A stretch of DNA of 64,000 nt, from contig CM073468.1 of assembly GCA_037074535.1 (NCBI GenBank), forward strand, positions 65,502,969 to 65,566,968, written 5' to 3'. This stretch comes from Gleditsia sinensis (taxonomy: Eukaryota; Streptophyta; Magnoliopsida; Fabales; Fabaceae). Positions 13,301 through 22,600 of the stretch are shown piece after piece. The translations under genes were made by a program, and so were the position numbers. Numbering within the stretch: position 1 is the stretch's first letter; each line of letters starts with the position of its first letter. Under the pieces are notes generated by a model. That model did no database searches and was not told where the DNA came from. It saw only the letters and a program-made list of their open reading frames with translations.

Positions 13301-15735
13301 CCAATTCTAACACCTATGCGTTTACTTTGCAAGCATATTGTTCCACACAAACTTCTAATCCCGAACACCATCTACGAGTTACCACCCGATAGCCATCTCC
13401 CAAACAAAGGATTCCCATTTTTCTGGCTTCTACACCAATTCCCAGTGCTTTCATCGTTTTGGAGGACACACAAATTGTGAGTAGCACCACCATCGACTAA
13501 GATGAGAACTGGAGTACCATTAACAATACCTTCGAGTTTGAGAGTTTCGAATGCTTGATAAGAAGGAAACTTTTGTCTCAGGGTTGCTGCTAATTCTAGC
13601 ATTCACATATCTTCCATCGAGGCGCATTCTCCTTCTTCCTCGCTCGAAATAGGTTTGTTTGCTCTTGCTACCAGCGTCTCTCCCTCTGTGATAATATCTT
13701 CGTCATCTCCTAAAATCATGACACGCAATTGAGGGTTGGGGCATTTATGGGTTGGGCTATAAGCTTGCCCACATCTGAAATAGAGCCCCTTTTTGCGTCT
13801 TTCCTCTCATTCTATAGAGGTTAGATTGTGTGTACCTTTTCTAGGGTTTGAATTTCCCCTCCAGCCATTTCCAGTTTCTTCATTTTTGTCAACCCCTAGT
13901 GAAATGGCTTTAGGATCCCTGGGTTTCGATGTAATGAAAGGCGATCTAGGATACCTACTAAAATTCGAACCGGGCCCCAGAGGAGTATATCAGTTGCTTG
14001 AAGGGCTACGGAATTGGGTTCCACCGGTTTTGCGTAAGGCCAACTCAACGTTGTGGGCCAATTTAAAAGCCTGAATCCGAGTTGTGGGGCTATGAACCCA
14101 TACCCAATTTCGGATCTCTTCCTTCAACCCATTGAGGAAATAACCCACGTACTGTCTCTCTAATTGCTTGGGCACCAACGCTACGAGGAATTCAAACTCT
14201 GCGATGATCTCTTACATCGTTCCTCGCTGCCTTAACGCTGCTAACTCTTCATAGGGGTTTTATATTTCTAATCCGCTGAAACGTTCCATCAGTTTTTCCT
14301 TGAATTCTTCTCATGCAATGTTAGGATTTGTCTCTAATAGTATTGCGAACCAGTGCACTGCCTTTCCTTCCATACAAATTTGATCCAAGAGAAGACGGTT
14401 AGCTTCTTGAGTTCCTTGCACCCGAAAAAACTATTTTGCCTTCACCACCCACCCATGAGGATCATGCTCGTCAAAAGGTGGGAGTTCAATACGTTTCGTC
14501 ATCCACTGGATATCGTCCACCATTTCTCCCGAACTTCCCATGTTCTTCTGACCTTCGAGTCGGCTCTCTGAAGAACTTGTGATGCACGTATCTTCTTTAT
14601 TGTTGACGTCCACAGAGTGCTTCAATAGGTGTTGAAACTGTCTATTCAGAGAAGAGCGAAACTCAGCATTGTTCTTTTCCTCTCGTTCCATTCGCTCTTG
14701 TGATTGGACTATAGAGTTTAACAGAATTTCTAACTTAGCTGCAACCGAGGATAGTTGTTGCTTTACAGAAGAAAGCCTTCTATTCATAGAAGACGTCTGT
14801 TCCTCCATTTCAGTCATCTTCGTCTCCATCACTTCAATACTCTATGTGCTGGTCACCATGATTACCTCCAACAAGATCTGACAGGTTGGACCAATGTTGA
14901 GACCCCTCTTAACTTCCAGTTCCAAGCCTAAGGCTGATTTTAATCTTTTTCTCTCCACACCCTTCTCCTTACACCTCCCCCTACTAATTTCCTGCTCTCC
15001 CCCACGTAACAACCTCCTATTGCATAACAGAATCCTTCCCTCCATACTGCCACGTGTCTTCTTCCTTCTCTTGGTATATACCTTCCATACTCTTGGGCCC
15101 TCATTGGGTTGGTCTATCAGTTGGTCTTGGGCTTCATCAGATTCTATCCTTTGAGCAAGACACTCATCTACAAGTAACTGACTGAGCACGAGAACCAAAT
15201 AGAAACAAACAAAACTTTACTGAAATTCCAAGTTTTCTTTTTAGGCCCTGTTTGCGCACGTGCAGTAACTTGCCCAGTAATTGTCTCCTGATTCCTAAAA
15301 GTATCAATTTATTGTTACATGTGGTATATTCGGTAGTAATTTCATCAAGTGACTTAAGCATGCTTTTACAACATCATCTTATCCTGTTCTCTTTTCTTCC
15401 TCCGTTCCTCTTCCAGCCATCTTTGCATCCACTTCTTCCTTAGCATCCTTGTAAACCATTGGGAACCTAATGTTCTGTGGACATGAAATGTAGTTACTTA
15501 CTGGTAAAAATTGTTGGGAAACACCGACAATAGTGAACATCAATTTGCACAGTGTTTTTTCAGCCGTTCTCTTTGTGGTTTCTTAATTTGTGGCATGAAT
15601 TGCTGTTCTCCTATTATTTGCTTTTATTATATATCTATATATTTGAATATTCATATTCTGATTTGTTTGTACAGTCCACTGGCATCCGTGGGTTCCAAAC
15701 GAAGGAAGCAGAAAGTTGAAAACAGAGAATCATAG
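7392..15735 (+). CDS. Uncharacterised 141-aa plant protein, four exons
   Basis: Coding exons read by eye are 7392-7472, 8650-8752, 9367-9547 and 15675-15735; each junction is GT-AG and the phases agree, giving 141 residues and a TAG stop. The protein begins MVEMDDNLIKDRPEDLNWLC, has a helical middle (SLKLLILHRAKMMGHEELAKKF), and ends in a basic stretch (SKRRKQKVENRES) that could be a nuclear localisation signal. I do not recognise the family and assign no function. The first ATG in the exon, at 7382, stops after five codons, so the ATG at 7392 is preferred. The third intron is 6.1 kb long because a Ty3 retrotransposon sits in it in antisense; the splice sites on both sides remain good. Consistent exon phases and an open frame across four exons argue for a real gene. 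Confidence 0.72.
8320..8398 (+). mobile_element. SINE 3' end (Au-like) with TTG-repeat tail
   Basis: CCATGTAGCCGACCCCACCT followed by AATGGGAAAAAGCTTAG and a (TTG)n tail is the known 3' end of Au-type plant SINEs. It lies in intron 1 of the uncharacterised gene. The 5' tRNA-derived half was not recognised, so the start is approximate and the copy is probably truncated or diverged. A related stub lies at 20907-20946. Confidence 0.55.
9968..10211 (-). repeat. 3' LTR of the Ty3 element
   Basis: About 244 bp, aligned end to end with 14895-15139. It is bounded inside by the polypurine tract at 10212-10225 and outside by the GATTC target duplication. Confidence 0.92.
10212..10450 (-). pseudogene. 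Chromodomain remnant at the pol C-terminus
   Basis: The sequence runs LEKVLATRVVKKQGE, QLLLK, then a TGA where Trp is expected, then SVDEATWEDEFFVRSQFSSF and LRDK. This is the chromovirus chromodomain, which guides insertion by binding histone tails. The Trp-to-stop change is a G-to-A transition, in line with decay of a methylated element. The last codons coincide with the polypurine tract. Confidence 0.75.
10540..11400 (-). pseudogene. Integrase remnant of the Ty3 element
   Basis: An HHCC-like zinc region (CDTCQKHK, near 11370) leads into the core: MNFITGLPKS, where the first catalytic Asp (normally DFI) reads Asn, then VVVDHLSKYADF, a frameshift around the second Asp, and HPKTDGQIEVINRCLE with the catalytic Glu kept. 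The tail (WIYLKLRPHRKQS, LAPRFYGPF) is the usual GPY/F-type module. Confidence 0.85.
11700..12000 (-). pseudogene. RNase H remnant of the Ty3 element
   Basis: On the minus strand I read YEREIMALTLAIQHWSPYL, then FRVFTDQRNLKFLLQQR, an in-frame stop and WLAKLLGFRFDIFYKP: the gypsy RNase H region with its usual tether. It lies in the expected place between RT and integrase. Confidence 0.75.
12186..12749 (-). pseudogene. Reverse transcriptase remnant of the Ty3 element
   Basis: Two frames joined by a stop carry the RT core: KLGYHHIRM, TAFKTHDGHFEYLVMPFGL, the catalytic FFDDILVFSPN, then EYLGHLISRASVTMDPAKV and KNVKRVRRFLGLNGYYRKFI. This order and wording is typical of plant Ty3/gypsy RT. The upstream edge reaches about 13190 in a degraded frame. 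Confidence 0.9.
13372..13602 (-). pseudogene. Aspartic protease remnant of the Ty3 element
   Basis: The segment VLILVDGGATHNLC matches the retropepsin active site, which is normally VDSGATHN. The residue after the catalytic Asp is Gly instead of Ser/Thr, and the frame is lost shortly after, so the enzyme is not expected to work. Confidence 0.75.
13990..14832 (-). pseudogene. gag remnant of the Ty3 element
   Basis: The upstream part (14832 to 14431) has a coiled-coil-like start and the segment RIELPPFDEHDPHGWV, which matches the entry to the retrotransposon gag domain. The frame is broken by stops just after it. A downstream part (14178 to 13990) reads QYVGYFLNGLKEEIRNWV, the end of the same domain. 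Gag forms the particle that packages element RNA. It is non-functional here. Confidence 0.8.
14895..15139 (-). repeat. 5' LTR of the Ty3 element
   Basis: About 245 bp, aligned with 9968-10211. On the minus strand it is followed at once by TTGGTCCAACCTGTCAGATC (14894 downward), where a primer-binding site is expected; I could not name the matching tRNA. Confidence 0.92.
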
Positions 15736-16986
15736 ATTTAGCTGTTCAAGAAGAGGAAATTTATCGCTGATTGACTTGCCACCTTGTGCCTGTGGAAACT
15801 CAAATTTTGAATGACATCACTCATTGCTAATACCAAAGATTTGCGGTGGACTCGGATTATAAAAAATTGATAGATTAAATCAAATATGAATAGATATATA
15901 AACATTGTTTGGCAACCTTGCAGTTACATGTTTATGGGTTGCACAAGCTTGATTGTTCAGAGAAATCAAAAGAAATTGTTGGAGAGGTGATTAGAAGTAG
16001 GTACACATTCACAAAGGTTTTGTAGCCTTGCAATTTTGTAAACTCAGAAGTCTCCAAATTTTAAGTTTTAAATTTAATTGATGTTTCTTACTGGCAGTGT
16101 TTCTTTAAATGGAAATAGTTTTGTAATAGGTAATATATTTTTTAAATCTTAATTTATCAACTATTATATTTTGAAATTAAAAAATACAGTTAATACAATA
16201 TAAAAAAAAAGATATGTATCTTTAAAATTATAATACACCTAATTTTTTTTAAATATTAACAATTTAAATTTTTTTAAAATTCAATGTTATGAATCTCATA
16301 TTTAAACTCAAAAAGGAAGATCTAAACTTAATATTTTTAATTTTAACAAAAAAACATGCATAACCTTTAAATTCTAGAATCTCTTCTACACAGAAATAAA
16401 AAATCTTCTTTTAAAAAAGTAAAATGTAAAAATATTTTTAAAAAATACAAAAAATCAAAGAAAGAACCTCCCCCACCCCCCCCCCCCCGGGGGGGGGGAG
16501 GACGGGCCTCACGGGTTACAGGCAAGCATGTGATATGACACGTTAACATCTCTTTTTGTTTTTTGTTTTTTTGGACTGTCTTCTGATAACATCTCAAAAT
16601 GCATCTGGAAACAAGGCAACATGCCCAAACACTCACCAAGCCTTGAACAGAGTCTGAAAATGGGCTAACAAAACAAACAAAAAAGCATGACATTTTTGTT
16701 CAAAGTCGTCCATACAGATGTATGGAAGGCTATAATAATGCAATCCTTCCATATTTGACTGTCTCAAATGTACAAATAGAATGCCATAATTCCTCCATCT
16801 TGTTTCGAAACAATCAAGAAATATGGATGTTACGATATTTTTGTTCCTTGGATTCTGTTTATTTTGATTCTTCATGCTTAGTCGGACTTTGACCCCTCAC
16901 AAACTTTATTGCCCATTAAATGTTTAATAGTTGTCTCAAGCGAAGAAAGCGGAAGGATTGCTGCATTTTTGTTTTGTTGGGTTCAA
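15736..16986. other. Spacer between the uncharacterised gene and the THG1 pseudogene
   Basis: Holds the presumed 3'-UTR of the uncharacterised gene (from 15736), AT-rich DNA, and an odd homopolymer junction at 16476-16498 (13 C followed by 10 G). No gene seen. Confidence 0.5.
16476..16498. repeat. C13-G10 inverted homopolymer
   Basis: A run of 13 C is joined directly to 10 G, flanked by CCTCCCCCA on the left and AGG on the right. The block is self-complementary and unlike the AT-rich context. It could be real low-complexity DNA or a sequencing or assembly artefact. Confidence 0.8.
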
Positions 16987-18795
16987 TGGCAAACAGAAAA
17001 TATGAGTACATGAAGTCAGTTGAGATTGAAATGGCCGTAACTTCACAAGGTTTTCTCAAGTTCATGAATCTGGAAAACTCTTTGATGAACAAGCTTTGAA
17101 CTTGATGAACTCTTGTGCTGTTTCAGTGCTTTTAAGAGTATGCAGACGTTGTTCTCGCATATGAGTTCAGTAATGAGTTTAGCTTTGTCTTCAAGAAGAC
17201 GTCCAAGTTCTATGAAAGGCGTGCTAATAAAGTGCTATCCATCATTGCATCTGTGTATGTAAGAAATGGGGTGAGTTCCTCCCTCAAGGGGAATTAAAAT
17301 GCCCTCTTTCCTTACATGGACATGTTATAAACTGTGCATCCATAGAAGTCCTTCAAGCTTATCTTCTATGGAAACAGGATATCTACCAATCAATATGATC
17401 AGTGCTTTGGGCCTCTTGTCAAACGTGGATTGAATGAAAGGGAAGCGCACAAGACTTTCTGAAGGGTGCAGAGAAACGTGACAAAAATGATCTTTATTCG
17501 ATGAGTTCAATGTCAACTATAATGCATTGGAGGCTATATTTCGTCAAGGCTCCTGTGTTTTGAAAACTGTAGTAGAAGATATTGTGGAGTAAACGGAGAA
17601 TGTTGCTCCTACTAAAAGGCCCAGGAGAAAGATAATTACAATGCATACAAAGAAAGTAGCTAGTAGAAGTTTGGAATGAGCAGAGCGTACTCTTGAAGGA
17701 GCTTGGTGGTTTTGTGGAAGAGATTGATAATGTGAACTAGAATATCTGAGGTCCTTTGAATTTGACAGCAAGTTGATGCCATCTACATGGGTTGTGATTA
17801 AACTTGATGGATGTCACTTCCACAGATTTTCTGAGGTACATGAGTTTGTGAAGCCAAATGATGAGAGAGCTCTGAACTTGATAATTCATGTGCAATGTGT
17901 TAGAAGAGTTTCAGCAGGATGTAGTCTTCTCTTATGGGGTTAGTAATGAATATAGCTTTGTTCTAAGAAGAAGTTCTAATCTCTATCAAAGGAGAGCCAC
18001 TAAAATCGTTTCGGCTCTAGTGTCATTCTTCACATCCAAGTACGTGATGGGGGTGGAAAAGCTTCTTCCAGCAGAAAGAATTAAACTACCCCCCTTCTTT
18101 TGATGGACGAGCAGTATGCTATCCATCAACGGAAATTCTTTGAGACTATATTTCATGGAGACAAGTAGATTGCCGCATCAACAATCAGTGTAACTCTAGT
18201 TTCTGGAAGCTTGTTGCATCTGGAAAAAGCAAAAAGGAAGCCCGTCATAGTTTAAAGGGAGCTCAGCTACAAAAGAAAGTTGAGGGATTAGGAATTAAGC
18301 ATAATAATTTACCTGTCATGTTCCGACAAGGATCCTCAGTTTCACACATCAAGAAAATGGAGTCCTAAGAGACTTGTAGAAAAGTCATTGTAGAACATTG
18401 TGACATCGTTAGATCAGACTTTTGGTTCGAACACCCAAGCATCCTTGATGGAACATGATTGTAGTGTTCAAATTATCTCTTTGCTTTCCAGTAAAATCCA
18501 TAAAGAGCATTTTGTCACTTCAAAGACATATAGCACAGAAAAATATGTCTTTAATACTTATACAGATTATTGCAAAAGCTTCTTCAACTGTAGTCCAGGT
18601 TTATATAACTTAGAAATTGCCTTAATACTAGAAGGAGACTGAGTATTAATTGATATTTGACGTGTTTGATTGTTTGAATTATGCAACATGGTTGAGGGCA
18701 ATAATTTTTGGATCAATTTCAGCTGTACAGGAAGCAGAGTACCTTTTGTCATTTCGGCTACTATGGATTCCTCCATATTTGAAAAAAAAAAAAAA
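16987..18795 (+). pseudogene. THG1: Processed pseudogene of plant two-domain tRNA-His guanylyltransferase
   Basis: THG1 adds the G at position -1 of tRNA-His; plants carry a form with two tandem THG1 domains. This locus shows both. Domain 1 starts MANRKYEYMKS and continues in shifting frames with RFSQVHE, SKFYERRANKVLSIIAS and LVKRGLNEREA. The linker has KRPRRKIIT. Domain 2 has WVVIKLDGCHFHRFSEVHEF, FVKPNDERALNL, VVFSYGVSNEYSFVL, SNLYQRRATKIVSALVSFF, PVMFRQGSSV, and a C-terminal VEHCDI near 18395. There are many stops and frameshifts, and about 13 codons are missing near 17030. The homology is continuous with no introns, and an A14 tract sits at 18782-18795 after a plausible 3'-UTR, so a retrocopy is the best reading. 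I could not find flanking target duplications. Confidence 0.88.
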
Positions 18796-19400
18796 TTGAC
18801 AGTTTATTGGGGCAATGGGCTCTGCAGGGAGGAAATTGTATTATAGGCTGGCCAGCAAACAGCTTCTAAGTAATCTAAATGGACAAATAAAGTATAATCT
18901 ATTGTCACAAGCACTGACCTCCATAATTCAAGTTTACAGGAGTGAAATACCATCTTTTTGAATGTAGAAATAATTTAAATAATCTAATAGTTATATAAGA
19001 ATTCGAATATTCTCATATGACATAATAATGATGTGAAAAAAAATAGATATAGAATAATTAATTACAAAAAGACAAAAACTCTCATCACATTAATATTATG
19101 TCACATGAGAATTTAAATTCATTATATAGAGCCAGTACATGACTATGCAATTGTTGTACTAAGATATCAATGATGATGGTATAGAAATTGTCACTGACTA
19201 TGGCATGAGAAACAAGTGAAATCATGCCTAAATGAAAAAGTAAGAAAAATACAGTTAATTGTTCAGCATCAGTTTGATTTCTCCAATTCTACCATCCAAT
19301 ACCTTCGTCACAGATGAAATTTACTTGTCATAAGAACAAAAAACAGCAATTCAAACTAAAAAATAGGCTGGTAATTTTCCCCGTTATACAATAGACATTA
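18796..19400. other. AT-rich spacer
   Basis: No gene seen. It separates the THG1 retrocopy from the presumed 3'-UTR of the MYB gene, which probably starts somewhere in 19260-19660. Confidence 0.5.
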
Positions 19401-19662
19401 CAGGTTTCCACCATGATGTTGTGTTAATCAGTCAGCACCCAACACAAATTGAGTGTTTCCTGAAACTATGAACCTTTTATCCTACTGAATTTTACCCAGC
19501 AATTCCATTTACATTACATGATTCACATAGCCATGGCTACAGCCTCCAACTTTAGTTGCCCAAGTTCTTTTCCCAGGCAAACAGGTTGACATACAATATA
19601 GTGTCGATGCCCATTATCCCGTTCCTTCCATTCAAAATAGAACTGATCATATATTTGACATT

Positions 19663-22600
19663 CTAACGGTCAATGTGCACTTGAGATCCATGAGATATTA
19701 CCCCGCCAGCTGAGTCACCCGTCATTTTGACACTAGTATTCTCCAATCCACTTTTAAGCCAAGCAAGGTTACTAATGTCAGTAGCTATTGCTGCCAATTC
19801 AAAACTTGAGAAAGATGGGGGTTCTGAAAATTCAACAAATTCCGGCCCCAACAAAGAGCTTTTGGGATTTACACCATTTGAAGCAGCACAGCAACCATGG
19901 CCACACTGGTGAGGCACAGACTGGTCACCACCATAGATTCCTTCTAGTATTTTACAAAATTCAATACCTGGTTTTGATGCTTGAAAAAGAGGTCCTTGCA
20001 TTGGAACTGGCCTTTCAATTGACATTGCAGGCTGTGAACCATTGAATGAGTTATATACACTAAAAGCACTGAAACGTGCCAGTGGTCGGAAAAGGGTTGG
20101 TGGATCCTTGACTTCATTGTTTAATTGAACCACTGTCTGTGCTTTGTCTTCATATTTTTCATCCATAATTTCCACAGAACTGGCATCTCTTCCTTCTGAG
20201 GATCTCAAGGAATTAACATCCCCACATGACAGGGTTTCTTCTGATGATGCTTTTGCTTTGTCCAAGCCAACATCTTCCACAATATTGCAAGATTCTAACT
20301 TAATCTTATCAAGTTTCACTCCACGGCGCCTCAAAGTGGAATTCCAGTGGTTCTTAATGGCATTATCTGTTCTTCCTGGTAGAAGCCTGGCAATGGCTGC
20401 CCATTTATTCCCGTGGATTGCATGTGCGGCAACTATGATCTGGTCCTCCTCGTCTGAAAAGAACTGTACTATTGTTAGCCTAGTTTTTCAGGAAAGTGGC
20501 ATACTGACCAAATATAAATGATGTTACTCTAATGTGGACAACTTCAGCTGCATGTCATATTTCCAACAGATTTCATTGCAAAGTTTGTTTACCATTTATT
20601 GGTTCTAATTTGTCCTGAATCATCAAATAATGCAGACCATTGTTATTGTTCATGGAGGGTGATTTCACAGAAAACCCAACTTGTTCATTTGTCTTGCTGA
20701 TATTAATAAAATTTCCAGGTCAAATTATACACAATCTTATATGTGTGTATAGGTGTGGGGGTACTCCTGCATGCACATCACAATTTAATTAATTTTTATG
20801 AAACTGTATATATCTATGTATTTTGGAAGTGTTTGTGAGCTCTAGCAGCTTTATTAACTATACTAAGAATTTGCTACACTTTTTTGTGTTTATGACAGTA
20901 AAAATCTATCCACCTAATGAGAAAAGATTTAGTTGTTGTTGTTGTTGACAATAAAAATCCATGGATATAGAACATTGTTCAAGGCAATGTGTCTACAATC
21001 TGAACAACATGAAAACAGATCATTTCTCAAGTTATTTGTCAGACCTTAGATACGTGCACAGAAATATATGTGCAAGCACAATTGAGGGAAAATTTTAAAT
21101 GCCCATTCAAAAGCTTCAAAAGCTTATTTATAAATTTTTTTTATAGATATTAAAGTATCCCAACGAAAGATGGTCCAAGACATTAAGTCGTGCAAATTAT
21201 TAGCTTATGGTTGCAAAATGCAGTATAGTAGTTTTGACATGATGAAATAGCTCTAATGCTGATGGAACCAGGAATCTATATGTATCAGTTCAAATCATAA
21301 TCTTAGAGAATATAATCCAAAAAATATACAGTGCATTGGTGCCAATGTACCAAGCAACTCTGAAAAAAAGGCAGGTGTTGACTTCCAAATCCATTAGACA
21401 GTAACATTCGCAAAATTGTTAAACCTTATAATGTTGCATTATTGGATAAATGAATCATGGACCCTCTTAACATACTAGCAACTCCAAAAGCTCAAACTGC
21501 TAACCCACAAGCTCAACATGTTGATAGGATTTTATTAATGCTCCTTGTGTACAAGCCTGCCAATAGCTTGGAATTATCTGCTGAAGTTGCACATAAACCA
21601 AATTATCACAGGAAAAATGACAACTTTGGTTCCAATGTTCTTTCATCAAATCATTCTTAAACTTGAGAACTAATCAGTAATCAATTTAATCCTTCAAGTT
21701 TCAATTTCTGCTTTCCAATTTCATTCCTGAACTATGATTAACAAATTTGTTAATATACTCACTAGCTTCACTTATATGTTGTTTCAGCCGGTATGTTTTC
21801 TTATATAAAGATAATTATTCATAAGCATTTATAATTTATATGGTTTCCAAAATCTTTATCATTACCTAAATTTTGGGCGAAAATTGAAGATTCTTCAATT
21901 TTGTATGTTTTTAAATTTAACTTATCAGTTAGTAGGCCATCATTTAGCTAGCTCACTGCAAAACAGGAACAAATAAAGACATACCGTGAATACATCCAAG
22001 AATTTCACTATTTTAAAAATATTAGGCTTTAAGAGGAAAATGAATTAAAAAATAACAGTTGTAGGGATTAAATTAACCGTTCTCAAATTTAAGGACAAAA
22101 TTGACAAACAAATTAAAATTTAGTGACCAAATTTATATTTGAACCATTATTAGAAAAGGAGTTTCTCATCTTCCAATCAAACATCTAATAAGCGGACCAA
22201 AAGTAGAGCCCACTAGTTGCACATCAAGAAACTGTCAAAAAGCCAATGAGCTAATAGCTCATGTAGAACCAATCTCAGTCTTTAAAATTGAGGGGAGATT
22301 GATGTCAATGGGATCCCTAAAACAAGAGCCATTTATACATATGAGATATCAACTTCACCTAAAACATTACTTGATTAGGTTACCAGTAAACATCAATTCC
22401 ACCAAGTTCATAAACTTTTGGGATCCCTGAAACAAGAGCCATTTATACATATGAGACATCAACTTCACCTAAAACATTACTTGATTAGGTTACCAGTAAA
22501 CATCAATTCCACCAAGTTCATAAACTTTTGAATTTTGGACTAAACCTAAATACTATACCATGAATCTCTACTTTATGAGTGCATTGTCCTCTACACGGAA

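Larger units (their letters stand above)
9968..15139 (-). mobile_element. Ty3/gypsy chromovirus LTR retrotransposon, decayed
   Basis: A complete but dead element of about 5.2 kb lies in intron 3 of the host gene, antisense to it. Both LTRs start TGTTGAGACC and end TTCATCA on the plus strand and are flanked by a perfect target duplication GATTC (9963-9967 and 15140-15144). Read on the minus strand the order is 5' LTR, gag, protease, reverse transcriptase, RNase H, integrase, chromodomain, 3' LTR. This order with a C-terminal chromodomain defines chromoviruses; the small size and short LTRs suggest a Reina-like clade, which is inference. Every domain carries stops or frameshifts. A purine tract (minus-strand GAAGGAGAAGGCAG, 10212-10225) abuts the 3' LTR and also codes for the end of the pol frame. 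The two LTRs differ at roughly 17 sites by hand count, mostly transitions, so the insertion is not recent. Confidence 0.93.
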
